In this document: positions 1 to 12,254 of the stretch, piece after piece
How positions within the stretch are numbered: position 1 is the first letter of the stretch
Layout of the letters: every line of letters starts with the position of its first letter
From: Tenodera sinensis
Taxonomy: Eukaryota; Arthropoda; Insecta; Mantodea; Mantidae
Assembly: GCA_030765045.1 (NCBI GenBank)
Contig: CM060972.1
Location: 55,690,971-55,754,970, forward strand
Length of the DNA: 64,000 bases
Direction of reading: 5' to 3'
The notes under the pieces: model-generated
Databases searched by the model: none
Told to the model about the DNA's origin: nothing
Seen by the model: the letters and a program-made list of their open reading frames with translations, nothing else
Made by a program: the position numbers and the translations under genes

Positions 1-398
1 CATACTTCCAGACCCTAGCGAGGGTGGGGAATAATTTTGGGTGTAGAAAAATTCCCATGTTCCAGCCGGAGAGTTTGGAAGTTAGCTTGCTAATCACTAC
101 AAGGGCAGTTGAGTTATCTGTTTATAAGAAACGTTGTATAATTTTATATAACTTGTAACCATAAGAAATCATAGGTAGAACACACACATATTTCAAATAA
201 AATGTTAATATCTCACCACCATTCAGCAATTATTCGTAATAAATTTGACTTTTGCAGTACTTTGTCATCTTTTAAGGTAGTCACTGTTCAGTTGCTCCTG
301 GTGATTTCATTAAAGAGTGTAACAATCCTAGGCACTCGTATAGGAACGCTTTTTTGAGCATTTTACTGTAGTTTGGAGTTCCTGTATCCCTGTTGTAC
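1..398. other. unassigned AT-rich sequence
   Basis: No open frame, repeat or RNA signature was recognised upstream of the first LTR. Confidence 0.5.
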
Positions 399-998
399 TG
401 TGACGCCGGCCGGCAGCCACGAGCCTCAAAGGGAGGTCAGGGTGAAGTTACCTCACACCACTGTTTGTAAATACGGGTACGTAGCCCGACGACATTGGAG
501 CGGTCCGAACAAACACGACCACGAGCAAAGTGTTTCCAGACTGATCGAGAGACTTTCGACTACCTGCTTGTTTATCAGAAGTTTGACAAGGGATGAATTT
601 CGAGAAAAATCAATGTCATATATAAGCAAGTCGAAACGGCGATAGAAGGGAATTCTTCGTTATGTGTTGAACAGCTGTTAATAGTTTCATGTGGGTGTGC
701 AGTCAGTTTTGAGAGAATGTGTGTACCGCCAGAGACAATTACAGACATTTAATCGTCGCGTTGGAGTCGTCGTCTGAAGCAATTTTATAGAGTATTATCG
801 TCGAGGTCAGCAAGACAGGGTAGAATTGAAATATTCTGAAGTATGTGTCAAGGTTACGATAAGACAGAACATCTGTAAGATGCAAAATCACATGTAATTG
901 TCAATTATGTTAACCATAAAACAGTTTTTGTGCTTCACTGTTAGGAGAGATATTAGCTGACAAGAAAAAAAGAAACTGGACTTGTCATTTTGTCATCC
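399..998 (+). mobile_element. gypsy-like LTR, copy 1
   Basis: Starts TGTGACGCC and ends near TTTTGTCATCC. A TATATAAG promoter box lies at 619-626. It aligns over most of its length with the sequence at 44070-44674 and, on the other strand, at 3945-4535. Shared blocks include CAAAGTGTTTCCAGACTG at 535-552 and the 3' part running into the primer-binding-like TGATGTCA at 999-1006. A TG start, a TATA box a third of the way in and a PBS-like sequence at the 3' edge are LTR traits, so this is read as an LTR with the first bases of an internal region. No gag or pol follows. The open frame at 373-645 lies inside it and is not a gene. Confidence 0.7.
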
Positions 999-1018
999 TG
1001 ATGTCAATGAGAGTCGGT
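999..1018 (+). promoter_or_regulatory. degenerate primer-binding-site-like sequence after LTR copy 1
   Basis: TGATGTCAATGAGAG lines up with TGATGTCAAGTGG after the LTR at 44 kb and with TGGTGTCAGGAGTG (minus strand) next to the LTR at 3.9 kb. The position directly after an LTR is where a tRNA primer would bind. The tRNA is not assigned. Confidence 0.45.
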
Positions 1019-1060
1019 CTGGGTGGCTCAGTTGGTTAGGCGCTGGCCTATTGATTCCAA
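1012..1060 (+). mobile_element. tRNA-like SINE head, truncated
   Basis: TGGCTCAGTTGG at about 1024-1035 matches the Pol III A-box, followed by TTAGGCGCTGGCC as in tRNA D-arm and anticodon-arm sequence. No convincing B-box follows, so it reads as a truncated tRNA-derived SINE head and not a working tRNA. It sits almost directly after the LTR. Confidence 0.5.
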
Positions 1061-1261
1061 AACTTTGTATCGTTATTTTTCAACAACGCAATGAGACACA
1101 AGTACAATTTTTGTTATGTATGATCCAGAAGGAACTAGAAAAGTATAGCAAGATGTTCATTGATCTATGCGTGTTCACAAGCAAACATGGCGATGAGATT
1201 ATCATTCTATGAACGTAAGTGATTAATGAAGTGTTATTAGAAAGTGGAGAATTAACCTGTG

Positions 1262-1792
1262 TGCAGGGCCAAGGAAAGGTCACTCATCTTTGAAGAAAAT
1301 TCCACCAATCTTCCAAGAGTAAGGGTACGAAGTGACCTGTCTTCCATGGGAGTAATTGGGCCCTACTTTTTCGAAGAGACTGCCACGGTACAAAATTACC
1401 TGGAAATGTTGCAAATCAGTATGCCAAGTCTTTATGATCTCTTTGAGAATCAAAAATGAGGTTTAGTTCCTACAAGACTAGGCTCCACCTCACTCCCATG
1501 TTGTGAGACATTTTCTGGTTGCATATTCAATCAGAGATGGTTAGGACCAAGAGGAAGTGCAACGGACTGCATCTTCCGACTTAACTCCACGGACTTCTAC
1601 ATTTAGGTAACTTTAATGGAGGCGGTGTTCGTCACAAAACCACAGACACGGGAGGAAATGAGATATCAGATTGAACATGCGATCAATGACATTCTATTAG
1701 GAACAATCCAGACGATATGTCGCTCTGTTCTACGTTGTTGGAGGTGCATTGTGGCAGAAGATGAACATTTTGAATATGTACGGGCTTAAGGA
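1262..1792 (+). pseudogene. DDE transposase remnant (insect Tc1/mariner-like family), C-terminal half
   Basis: The open frame contains GVIGPYFFEETATVQNYLEML (1347-1410), which matches the block around the second catalytic region in a widespread insect transposase family. After a stop and frameshifts, the 3' part continues as WLGPRGSATD, a decayed version of the WIGRRG...PDLTPLDF motif. It then reads KPQTREEMRYQIEHAINDI and a C-terminal CRSVLRCWRC...HFEYVRA. The catalytic triad cannot be traced intact, and the N-terminal helix-turn-helix is missing. In this family the C terminus normally ends shortly after a cysteine-rich helix and HFEH-like residues, so the 3' boundary near 1790 is natural. 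The protein is dead. Four related fragments, also on the plus strand, lie at 15.2, 16.6, 32.4 and 34.3 kb. Confidence 0.8.
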
Positions 1793-3930
1793 AGTTTAAG
1801 CAATGGTACACAACAAACTTTTATTTCTCTCTCATCACCTCGCTGAAAAACACCGTTTCAAATCGAGTATACTTCAATTTGGAACACTTTCAGGTAGAAT
1901 TTCGACATAGAATTGTTTAATTGAATACCATAATTCTTCTATACACTGTATATAGTAGGGAAGGTAAAAACTGGCACACCTGGATGGAACAGCCATAAAT
2001 TAGAGCCTAATAGTCTGTTGGACAAAACGTTATAGTTGTGGGAGTGCTGTGCACAATAGTTCAATGACTTATCTTCTGTTCCATAGCCTCCGTATTCTTT
2101 ACTTTAATTAGATGATGTCCTTTTTAATATAATGCTTCAAAATAATCTAATTTTGAAAACAACTAAATAAGGAATTATAGAAATGTTCAGCTTCACCAAG
2201 ATTACTCATGGCATCAAAGAGGATATTTTAAGGATCCTGTCAAATACATTTTGACAAGACAAACTATTGTATTGTGGGGGAAGAGGGGTAAAGTGGAATA
2301 TCGTACTATAATTCATAAACTAAGAAAACGACCTCAAGCGGAAAATACTAGCATAAATTAAACCTAAACTAGGGTCTTTTATAGAAAGCGTTTGATATTT
2401 TAGGTTGATGATGGTTTAGGGCAGACATGGGCATGACAGAAGAGGTAGCGATTGAACTTGCCTCACTCACCCCACATTCTCTTGCCGAGTGACAAAGGTT
2501 GCTTTGATAGAAGTGCAGTGGTCGCCTCGTTCCATCTGCGCGGTAGTTCTGCACTGTTATTAACTATTTTCTTTTGTAGTAAACATATTTTGCCCATAAC
2601 AATTATTACAGTCACCTAGCAAATTACATAATTTTCAAGTTTAATCTTCCTTTATCTTATGCACGCAATATCCGTACGCTGCCTGATTATTAACATAATA
2701 AATTTTTTCTCTTTCACAATAAACAAAGCAGCAAAGTTTAATTGCAATTTAGTCTTAAAATATTTTAAAACTATATGATCAACATTGTTTCGTTTTAAAC
2801 CTAATATTGTGTTCAAGCTTTGAAACACGAAATACAATAGGAGACTATTAAACTAATAAGAATCATATCGCCCCTTTATATGTTTACAAATATGACTACT
2901 CAGAAAGTACCTTTTGAAATAACAGTAAGATCACTAGTTTTATTTATACTTCTGATTAAAGTGGTGCTTTATATCAGCAAATTGAAATCTACATATTAAA
3001 CAGGAAACTTTACTGTTTTTATAACTTACACGCTGTCTCTATCACTCTTCATGAAACAACCATACTCGCATCTCAATGAGGCTGTTAGAACCTGAACAGC
3101 AGAGAAGGGGAGGAATGGCATATGGAGTGGGGCGAGAACGCGAGATGACCTAGTTGAGCCGATTTTGTCCATGCCTGGTTTAGAGACATTACGACTCCAC
3201 ATTAATTTAACTGAGAGCATCTGTAGCTAAAGCTTGAACTGAAAAGGTTATTTACAGGTGAGGAAAATGAGAACAGGTAGGTGTTTACTGCAGTCATTTA
3301 GTATACGCATGTACTGATGCAATTTTTCGTACGGTCGCAGTGCGAAAGTGGATTTCACGGTTTGGATGTTGGCGGTAAAGGAGAAAGCGGTAATGCCGCC
3401 ACTGACTGCGCGGGACCCCAGCTGTCCGGACCAACATCGATCCGTCTAGGCCACCCCCATACCACTCAACTGTTGAAAGTTTCAACAGAAACACGGCTGT
3501 AGGGAGCTATAGGAGACCTTGGTGTGTCCAGGTCACTAGTAGATTCAGGTGTTGCATCCCACTGCACTGCCTGAACTCCAACAATAGCAAGGTGTGCGAG
3601 ATCTTTATCCGCTCGATCATTTTATTTGATCGATAACTGGACTTCTCCATGCTGCAACACTCCACAGTGAGCTTCAGCAATTTTGTCTCATATAACAGAA
3701 CTAAATATATTGTATCTCACGTTTTGCAATGATTTCATCTAAGTTGTTACAAAAGTGCTCAATCCAGGTCAATTATTGGCCCACTCTCATGGTCTGCTAC
3801 GTACTATATATAATGTTTTATGGATGTGCTTCGTTACACAACGCAACACTACATACTATTTTACATCTTACATATTAACTGTGAAATTTTCTATAATTAA
3901 TATTGTAACAAAGAACAATTCAATAGATCC
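1793..3930. other. unassigned sequence
   Basis: AT-rich with scattered short open frames on both strands (for example 2369-2554 minus, 3294-3494 minus and 3317-3502 plus). The two near 3.3-3.5 kb overlap on opposite strands. None has a recognised domain or a shared copy elsewhere in the window. The 3040-3200 part is richer in GC but also unassigned. Confidence 0.4.
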
Positions 3931-3944
3931 CACTCCTGACACCA
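3931..3944 (-). promoter_or_regulatory. primer-binding-site-like sequence next to LTR copy 2
   Basis: On the minus strand it reads TGGTGTCAGGAGTG, directly after the LTR. The TGG start would pair with the CCA end of a tRNA primer. It is the best preserved of the three PBS-like sequences. No gag or pol is visible in the sequence that follows towards position 3700. Confidence 0.5.
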
Positions 3945-4535
3945 GTTTGAAAAATTAAAATGACACTTTATTTTCTCTTCTAAAACTATACCACAAAAGC
4001 AGTTCTGTGTTATCATTAAGACAGTTTACAATTCGTCGTGACCTTTCATTTCACAGTTACTTTGTCCATCGTAAGATTGACAGACTTTACTGTCTTTCGT
4101 TACTTTGTCACACAAACATCGCTTTTATGATCACTCACTCACTCAACAATCACTAAAACTGCTCCACTTCAACACTAACTCCGACGCGAGAATTAAATGT
4201 CCCAAGACTGTCACTGACGACACACACTCAGATTTATGTTCATGACTGTACACACATACACACTGCTAACAGCTGTCTCATTTAAAACTCAATGACTCCA
4301 TCACAAAAACTCATTTGTCTCGCTGTCTTGTCTCGCGTACGCAGGCCAGAACGACATAGCACAGCTTTTTCTCGGATTTCACCTTTCTCCATGTTTCCAA
4401 TAAATAAACTCGCAACCGGAAGTCTCGCGAACAGTCTGGAAACGCTTTGTTCTACCGTGCTCATTGTCGTTGGCCATATATTCACAAGTGGTGTGAGGTA
4501 GCTTGACCTTGGGCGCCTTTATGCATGCAATGCGT
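3945..4535 (-). mobile_element. gypsy-like LTR, copy 2
   Basis: The minus strand aligns with LTR copy 1: the block AGCTACCTCACACCACTTGT, then GCGTTTCCAGACTGTTCGCG, then a region matching the R/U5 part. A polyadenylation signal AATAAA (minus) lies at 3967-3972. A CA/TG-rich stretch at about 4225-4262 sits where LTR copies 4 and 5 carry a GT tract. The outer (5') boundary near 4535 is uncertain because the first 40 bases are diverged. The overlapping frames at 4282-4501 lie inside it and are not genes. Confidence 0.65.
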
Positions 4536-6620
4536 GAACGCCCTCCGCAGTTCCACTCAACACCTCAACAACCGTTCTGGCTCACCACGAACAGTAAGTA
4601 CTACCGACGTCTGCCCTCAAGTTATAATTAGATACGTTTTGTTGCATGCTAACACTTAAACAATTATGCTTCTACATCATACATTAATCAACCACTAATC
4701 CAAGCAGGGTACCGGTCATGTGTGGGCCCCTGTACGGATCGCATCCTTGTATGCCATAACTTAATAACCGATACTAACCGGGGTGCTTCTGCGGAATCCG
4801 ATTAACATTGCATCTACAGTGATAAAGCACTCCTTCAGCATCCTGCATGGGGGAACAATATAGCCCATGAGGAGATCGTCACCGGAGGCGGCGTGTGTTG
4901 GCCGCACCAAAAAGGTTTAAAAATTCCTCCATTCAGCTTTTTATAGTGATAATTCACTTTAGGGCGTGGTTATGTCTATTGTTTTGACAAATGTATTAAA
5001 ACGTTTAGATATGTGTTACTGGAACCCCCTCTGTCAAAAGCTATTTAGTCTTTTTAGTTCTGTCAGTTTACCCGTTTCCTTTTGTAGTTTTGGACATCTG
5101 TAGACGAGCTTTATAGTCGTTCTTCCAGTAGACAGGAGCATGTGGGGTTATCTATTATTCACATTTTGCACAGGTTTTCCGACATACGCCAATAATTGTG
5201 CGTAATGTTGGGGTGATTCAGATGTTTTTCTTCATTGTTTGAATAATAAAAGGAATAAACTTTCTGGATGAAGCGCCTTGGTTATGCAGTAACGTTGCCA
5301 TCGAAGAAGTGCTTCTTTTCAACTTTGCTGATGGTTGCTTATTATATTGTGACAAACAAAGCCGTACCACAAAATATAGTCCCTTAAATGTTAGCGATTA
5401 TCTATGAGTTACCAAGATGTATGATAACCCTGGTTAAAACTACTTGAATGTAAAGCGAGGGTAGCACTATTCCTGAAACTCTCGAGTAAATATCGTTCTG
5501 TTGCATCACAAACACGAGGCATGAGTCCATGTGGCATTTGTTTGTGCTAGTCGCAGCTGAAACGAACACCAGGCTATCGCGGAGGGATACAAGGTCTGGA
5601 TGAGTATAGACCAGTAATGCACAACCCATGACCTCCGCCCGCCGGAATATAAATTACAGCCAGTTGAAGACCACATATAATGAACATTAAATATGCTTTG
5701 GTTTCAAAATATCCATTTAAGGTCTAGATACAGATTATGATGACGTAATATATTTCACACAAGTTCGATGGCTAAGTGCAGGTATATGAACTTCGGAAGA
5801 AATTAGGTTGTTTTTGACAAAAACTTTACGGTGGGGGAACTAAGTACCAGTGAATAACCTCTGTGAACAGTCATTTCCGTTGACGAAACAACTGGAATCC
5901 AAAACTCTCACACTTAAATTCTCATTTCGCTCTCTGTACATTTCCTTATTCCTTCGCCTTGTAACATTTGAGTGCTAATAAATGAAAACCATTACAAATT
6001 ACTTCACTTGAGATCATTACACTCGAGCAAGAACTCAACGTATAAAATGTCCTTATCGGTGTTTTCATTGGCAATAAAGGCAACTCAGGAAGCATTGAAG
6101 CGAGAAGTAAGCAAAACCGTTGTATTATCTTTCACAAAAGTAAATACCCAACTTCAGTGAGACCTGGGCGAATGGTCACCCAATTCTCAACCGTTCCTAA
6201 ACAGCTGGTATGGGAATGAAATTTTTCATATATGTACGTATGTCTCCCTTGCTGTTCAGAGGAGATGGCAGCCATTGGCTCACATCGCAACTTTGAAAAA
6301 CGATATTTCAGCAATCACTAACTAAAATATTTCAAATTCAGCGTTACTCACTGCAGGTCTCCTGAGGTTGGGTATTTAGTTTTGTGAAAGATAGTACCTG
6401 ATAATATACACCTATGTGGACATTTAATCATTTATTGTATTGCAGATCCAACTATATGAACTATTACGTAAACTCTGCAATAAATACTGATTCATAAGGG
6501 GGAATTTTTGTGTGTTATTCTGTCGTGATAACAAATAACGAACTTCCCATTGCCTCCACAATAAACTTATGCTGTAATTCCTCTTCTTTACCTGATTACC
6601 CTCTTCTTATACCTTTAGGA
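4536..6620. other. unassigned sequence
   Basis: Mixed composition. The stretch at 4700-4920 is GC-richer and non-repetitive here, without a recognisable product. No frame over 75 codons and no RNA structure was seen. Confidence 0.4.
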
Positions 6621-6627
6621 CTTAAGA

Positions 6628-6940
6628 GCCTGTGGTCAGACGCCTGTTGTGGAGCAGAGGAACTTATGGATCGGACAGAGTGAAGACCTGGAAGCGAGTG
6701 GTCAGCCAAGCGCCAGGTATGATAGTGAGGAAGAGGACGATATGAAACTCAGGCAAAATTGATGGATGGAAAGGTGATGATGGAGTAATTGGTGGAATGA
6801 GTGGTGGGGGAAACCGGAGAACCCGGAGAAAACCCGCCCAGACTCCGCTTCGTCCACCAAGAATACCACATGTGGGTCCCTGGGATCGATCCCCGGCCAC
6901 ATAGGTGGTAGTCGAATGGTTTAACCACTCGCCTTCCACA
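6628..6940 (-). mobile_element. tRNA-derived SINE, copy 1 (long form)
   Basis: On the minus strand it begins with a tRNA-like head (GGCGAGTGGTTAAACCATTCG, then GGGGATCGATCCCAGGG as a B-box), followed by a body with the core GGAGAAAACCCGCC (read on plus) and a tail block shared with 38795-39118. The two long copies match from the CAGACGCCTGT block near 6638 to the head. The overlapping frames at 6664-6939 arise from the SINE and are not genes. Confidence 0.75.
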
Positions 6941-9135
6941 ATAACCTTGTGTTATAATTAAGGAGGTAATTTCAGACGCCCAGAAGGCGTCACAAGAATA
7001 ATACGTAAAACATTATTCAGCAAATATATTTCCACATCATGGCCAATGCATGCCAGATATATACACGTAAATTATAAGGTTCATACGATCTAATCTTGAA
7101 TTATCTTGCAGAAAATATCAACGAAGAATCACAACAGCACACAAATAAGCCCAAAACATATTAGCAATTAAAGTGGTAACAATCAACTACATTAAAGCTT
7201 CCGGCTAACAATTATTAACCGATGAATAGAGCGGACACCAAAACATGAGGAGTTACAAAAGAATACGATCTCAAAATGTGAATGCTAAAGCAAATTACAA
7301 TATGCGTATAAGTACTAAAGCTGTGGGGAAACTATCAAGAAAGCGCATTACGCAAGTCTATGTACTAGATGGAACTGAACTATGTATTCTAAAACGAGCA
7401 GAATCAGACGCCAGACAGTGACGGCGGCAGGCACAGCACGACCTGGTGACGAACCGGTAAACTATTGGGGAAAAGGCTTCTGAACTCTGCAGGTGGATAA
7501 TTGCATGTCACGGCTTACGAAAATCCGGCACAATTTTTAGAGCTTACTGTTTACAGACTGCACTACCCAACTATATCAGGCGTGTCACAAATAAAAGCCC
7601 AAAAATTCAAAGAGAAATAAATTAAAGTTACGATGCGGGGAAATAGGTAGCAAAGATGGAAAGCAAATGAATTATGGCCAAAAATATTGACGATTCATAT
7701 ATATACACACACACAGGATGTTAGGGGTATGAGTGCGCAGATTTCGCGTGCTGGGAGATGCAAATGTGTCTAACAATAAAGTCCAATAATAACTCCATCT
7801 ATCTTGAAAGATAAAGGAGATAATCGAACATTATTGAATACATTATGTGCGGAGTGTGGCAACACAGGCCGAACGTTTTGTTGTGGTTTGCGGCCGGGCA
7901 TACGTTCGCACCTGCAACGGGTGAAGGTCTAAACTAGGCTAGCGCTCGAAATCCGGTTCGCCACGTGCCTGTGTGTTTCTTGTCAGCTAATGTCCGTAAC
8001 GAGGGATGGAGTGGTTTGCTTTTAAGCTATTCAATCGTATTTACGAGAACTAAACTAAAAGCTGCGTAAGAGGCTACGCATAACGTGTAGTCGGATGATC
8101 AGAGATAGCAACCTCAAATGTCAAGTATGGAAACACCTCATTCGTGCAATTGTGCAATTAAATAACAGTCACCTTTTGCTAAATAGGAAAATATATTATA
8201 AAGAGCACGACTTTGGAGCCGGAACAGCCTAGATGGCCTAAGACGTGAACAAGAAGAAGCAGAACAAGAAGAAATTAATGGTCAATAACTGCAAAGTCAA
8301 CAAGATGTCTTTTACAGTTCTTCTTAGCCAATTTTGCCCTACCCTCGTTAGGGCTTCTGTGTTCTGCTCAATCTCTAGGGCTGCTTCAAACACACGTGTG
8401 CAAAGATCATCAAGCGTTACACTTTATGTGTGTTGCAATCGTTTTGCCCTAAGAAAGAAGCACATCTAAATACTCTTGATTTGTAAAGAGTGCCATAGTT
8501 CTGAATGCATTTAACGCACCTGAAGCACTGACAGAACCTGCTGTTGTGCACGGATGTCATACTACTGAACTAGGAATGTCGTTTCAGTCGAGTCCCAAAA
8601 TAGCTGAAAAGAGTTATGCTATGACTGCATCCTGTGCACTAACCCCTGGGACATGGGTTCGCGTCTCGGCATTGGAAAAAAAATTTATGCTCATAAAAAC
8701 TTGGAAACCGAATACACAATGTAATTTATAAAGTCCCTGGAGGTTTAGGGCATTGTAAGTTAAATTAATTTTTGGTTGTCTGCATTTTGTAATAGAACAG
8801 GTATAATGACTTCTGCTCCATTGGATTGGCATGTTGTAGTATGTTATTATGAATGCCGACTACCTTCATTCTCCACGCGTAAGCTGTTGCAGGATATTTT
8901 GTATCATTCCTTCACAGACGATATGCGTTTGATCTACGGACAACAATACCCAATATATAAAGCAATTCAGCATCTTACCACGAGAGATATCCTAATAAAC
9001 AACAATAGGTGCCATAAAATGGAAATAAAACGATTACAAATTAAAATAATAACCGCTTTTAACATAATTGTTCAGGCAATGTTATTTGTGAATATTACAC
9101 GTTAAAAACAAATAGGCATACAGGAGAGTCGAAAC
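6941..9135. other. unassigned sequence with one weak tRNA-like motif
   Basis: No gene recognised. The 7860-8000 part is GC-richer. At 8640-8667 a B-box-like GGGTTCGCGTCTCGG follows CACTAACCCCTGGGACAT, as in the 3' half of tRNA-derived SINEs, but no A-box is visible upstream. The 109-codon frame at 8776-9105 has low-complexity AT-driven content and no recognised domain. Confidence 0.4.
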
Positions 9136-9215
9136 ACATCTACATCAGACGGATTACTTCGAATCGTCCGCTCGTCCCAACTGAGCTACCTCGTAACGTG
9201 AGGGGTAAACATTCC
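9130..9215 (-). mobile_element. tRNA-like SINE head
   Basis: The minus strand reads GAGGTAGCTCAGTTGGGACG (A-box TAGCTCAGTTGG) and, about 45 bases later, GTGTTTCGACTCTCC (B-box-like). A-to-B spacing and order fit a Pol III internal promoter. No acceptor stem pairing or CCA-adjacent structure is evident, so it is a SINE or tRNA relic and not a functional tRNA. Confidence 0.5.
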
Positions 9216-9439
9216 ATTTAACTTGTAGTATTCGCTGGTTCCAGTGAGCATTTGCAGAGGTGTAAACGTAGCTCTCTAATAACAAGTATACTAAAAGGCA
9301 ATGTTCAAATATCAATATCAGTAACTACTGATTTCATCGAGTGTGTAACCAAAGCATCCATGTCAAATACTTGCCATAACACGAGTAACAAAATAAGGCA
9401 CTTGCATTATCTGGTTGGAAATTGGTATAAAGACACTCA

Positions 9440-10025
9440 CTGTCCTCTTATGCATTGTTAGTACTTTGTCGAATCTCCGTTCTTCCTAATTAGCTCAAAA
9501 ATTCTCTTAGGCTTTGTACTTATTTCATGAAATTGTTGTCCACTCTTCTAGTGTCGCTCTTTTCAGCTCACATAGGCATAGTTCACTTCAGTTGTGACAA
9601 ACACGGCTTGCAAGTATTCGCCAAAGGTTTTCACCGGGTTCAGATCTGGACTGTGCATAACAGGCCAAGACATCGATATCTTTATCTTCAAACCATGTTT
9701 TGGCACCACAAATGCACAAATGCATTACGTTGTTAAAAAATTAGGCTTTTGCCCCGTTGCTCTTCATACATTCTCGTCAATTCTGTCTCGAGCATCCCAG
9801 TGTACATGTTAAGAGTTCATTATAGTGTTCAGCCAAGCAATTTGTGATTTACTTTTAGTGCAGAAGGCTGCCGAAAGCATAACACTTCCGCCGCCAAAAT
9901 GTTTGTCCATTCTCACCTGCCGCTCCTTTGTCAGATTATGTCAATACTATTGAAATCCATCCGGCAAATTTAACTTCAAGTTGTTATTATCACTGAATAT
10001 CACTTTATCCCATTCTGAAGCCATG
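9440..10025 (-). pseudogene. Tc1-like transposase remnant, catalytic region
   Basis: Read on the minus strand from about 10022, the translation starts MASEWDKVIFSDNN, close to the W..VIFSDEKKF block around the first catalytic aspartate of Tc1/Tc3 transposases. It continues LPDGFQ, then VRMDKHFGGGSVMLSAAFC (the usual FGGGSLMVWAAF block), a damaged QDNAP region, then MSWPVMHSPDLNPVKTFGEY, which corresponds to WPARSPDLNPIENLWG. It closes with PKRIFELIRKNGDSTKY near 9470, matching the usual C terminus. Several stops and frameshifts break it. The first catalytic residue region reads FSDNN, so the following E is lost. No flanking terminal repeats were identified. The fragments at 9527-9812 on the plus strand are antisense shadows. 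Confidence 0.85.
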
Positions 10026-10029
10026 AAAT

Positions 10030-10065
10030 ATGTTTTTTTTGTTTTTTGTTTTTTTTCCAGCAAAC
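10030..10065 (+). repeat. T-rich simple tract
   Basis: Runs of T interrupted by G (TTTTTTTTGTTTTTTG pattern) next to the Tc1-like remnant. Confidence 0.7.
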
Positions 10066-10434
10066 TTCAGTCTAGCCTGTTTATATTAGAGCTGATTTAC
10101 AGACTCATTTCTTGAATACAAGATATTTGTAATTTTATAAGGAATGTTGTATACGTCTGACAGTTACTGGCAACTGTTATCAGCAACAAGATGTGAAGCA
10201 TAATGGTTTGTAGCCTTTGCTTTCAGCAAAAAGTAACCGTTTCGATAACTCAAATAATTTTTTACTTTGGCCATATTTCCCGTTCTGTTCATATCATACC
10301 AACATACCAACACAATTATAAAATGGTTCCACTTCTTGACGATTGGACAATTAGAGAGTTCTACTTCCTTGTGCGCATAATTTTTGTTATCATATGATAA
10401 TTCTTTTCCGTTTGGAGTATCATTTGCACTGTTC

Positions 10435-11765
10435 ATAAAAAGGGTAGTAAATTGGAATGCAGTAATTATCGGAACATGTCACTTTGTTTTAGCAATGTAT
10501 ATTGAGGAAGTCCTTGGCGAATATCAGTGTGATTTTAGGAAGAATCCATCAACAATTGATCATATATTCACAGTGAGACAATGTTTAGAGAAATTTTATG
10601 AAAATAATATTCCGTTACATCAGTTATATGTATATTTTAAAAACGCTATTGACACCATTGACATATTACATGCTATGGCAGATCTTGGCATCCAATTAAA
10701 ATTAATTTAACCAAAATGACTGACTAAAACAGTAAACAAGGTAAAAAGACAAAATAAGTTTTCTAATTGTTTCCCACACATAATGGAATCATACAAGGCG
10801 ACTTGCAACTATATTGTTCAATATTGGATTAGAACAAATAATCAGAAACATTAATATAAATATTAATTAAGGTGGTTCAATTTTCAATAGATCCTTTGAA
10901 TTCTTGGTCTATGCCGATGATATTATCTTCCTTAAAAGATACTAAAGAATAACAGAATGAGACTAATAAAGCAGGTTAAAGATTAACATAAAACAAAATA
11001 TGTGGTAAACCTAAAAGACAGAGAAATTAATTTTAAAATTAACAAAAATGTAAAGCTTATTAGGCGAGTTGGCAAAAGAAGGAATTTGTCTGAACCGATT
11101 CCCCACACTGAGCCGTCACATGCACTGCAAACGCGCATAACTTGATTCCTCTTTAATGTAGCTCGAGTACTAAGCCTAGTTATTACCAATCAAAGTGAAA
11201 CACTAATACACGTATTTTAAAAAAAATCATCAGTAACCATTGTCTCCATGGTCCAGATCTTTTAATGAAAGCAACGTATATATCTAGGAAGATAAAAGTT
11301 GGACTGCACAAAACTCTTATTAAACCATTTGTACTGCATGGAAGTGAGCCTTGGGTTTTTAACTGAGAAATGTAAAACAACTATGAATACATGCGAAGGA
11401 AAAGTGCTCCGAAAGATTTATGGAAAATAGCTATTGAAGAATAAGAACAAATTCGGAGCTTCAAAACTCGTATAAGGATACAGTATCTGATATTAAAATA
11501 AAAATATTACAGTGGCTGGGCCATGTTATCAGAATGGACGAATAACGAATGTTATGGAGGCTAAAGTAGGTGGTAGAAGCAAAGTTGGAAGACCGAAGAA
11601 GAGACGGACTGATTATTTACAGGCTAACATTATAAGAACAAACATTAGGAGTTGGAGAGCTAAAGCATAAGATCAATCGGAATGGAGGACATTTATAGGG
11701 GAGGCCAAGGTTATACTAAAATGACTATAAGGCCAAACAAGAAGAAGAAGTTCTTTAATATGTAA
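10435..11765 (+). pseudogene. RTE-like non-LTR retrotransposon remnant (reverse transcriptase to 3' tail)
   Basis: The open frame to 10710 carries LGEYQCDFRKNPSTIDHIFT followed by RQCLEKFYENNIPLHQLYVYFKNAIDTIDI. This is the fingers/palm block of RTE-type reverse transcriptases, usually GFRKGRST...HQLFIDFKQAFD; here the first catalytic aspartate of FIDFKQAFD is changed to Y (VYFKNA). At about 10895-10935 another frame reads FLVYADDIIFLK, the YADD catalytic motif. Further pieces give LIKPFVLHGSEPW (usual VLTYGSETW) near 11320-11360 and, at 11515-11700, WAGHVIRMD-like and GGRSKVGRPKK-like blocks in shifting frames. It ends in a GAAGAAGAAG tail near 11745. Many stops and shifts make it non-functional. 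The apurinic endonuclease domain is not seen upstream. Confidence 0.85.
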
Positions 11766-12250
11766 ATTACTGATTCGAAATTTTGTGCAGGCTATAGACA
11801 GGCCACTGAACTAGTTAACCGTGCACGTACAACGGGCAGTAGAAGCGTCGGCCGGCGACCTTGCAGTGCTCTTGTAAACAAGTAGACTGGAAGACAGCAC
11901 AGAGTACACCCTGCTTCAAAGGTAGGAATACCAGGGTTAAGGGGCGTTACTAGGCAGCAATTAATGAATGTTTACCCATTTGAAGCGCACAGTTAACTTC
12001 ATTTTTATTAAGGTTTTAATGTCTAAAATTTTAACTAGAGACATCATCGTGAGTGGTTATTGTAATGTGCAATAATGTATTTCCTAAATTTATGGACAGT
12101 AAGTCACATCTGATTTGCTCGCAGAAAGTTTTTGTATTTTGAAAAACTACGTTCCAGACGTAACAGGAGCGTACAAAAACATGACTGTGTCGCTGAAACT
12201 TGTTCTATTGTCTTAATAGTCTCGAGCATTTTTTATGCACCTGACTTAAT
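11766..12250. other. unassigned sequence
   Basis: Nothing recognised between the LINE tail and the hAT fragment. Confidence 0.4.
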
Positions 12251-12254
12251 ATGT

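Noticed and set aside
1012..1060. Functional tRNA gene
   Set aside because: Only the A-box half is present; no acceptor stem and no B-box at the right distance.
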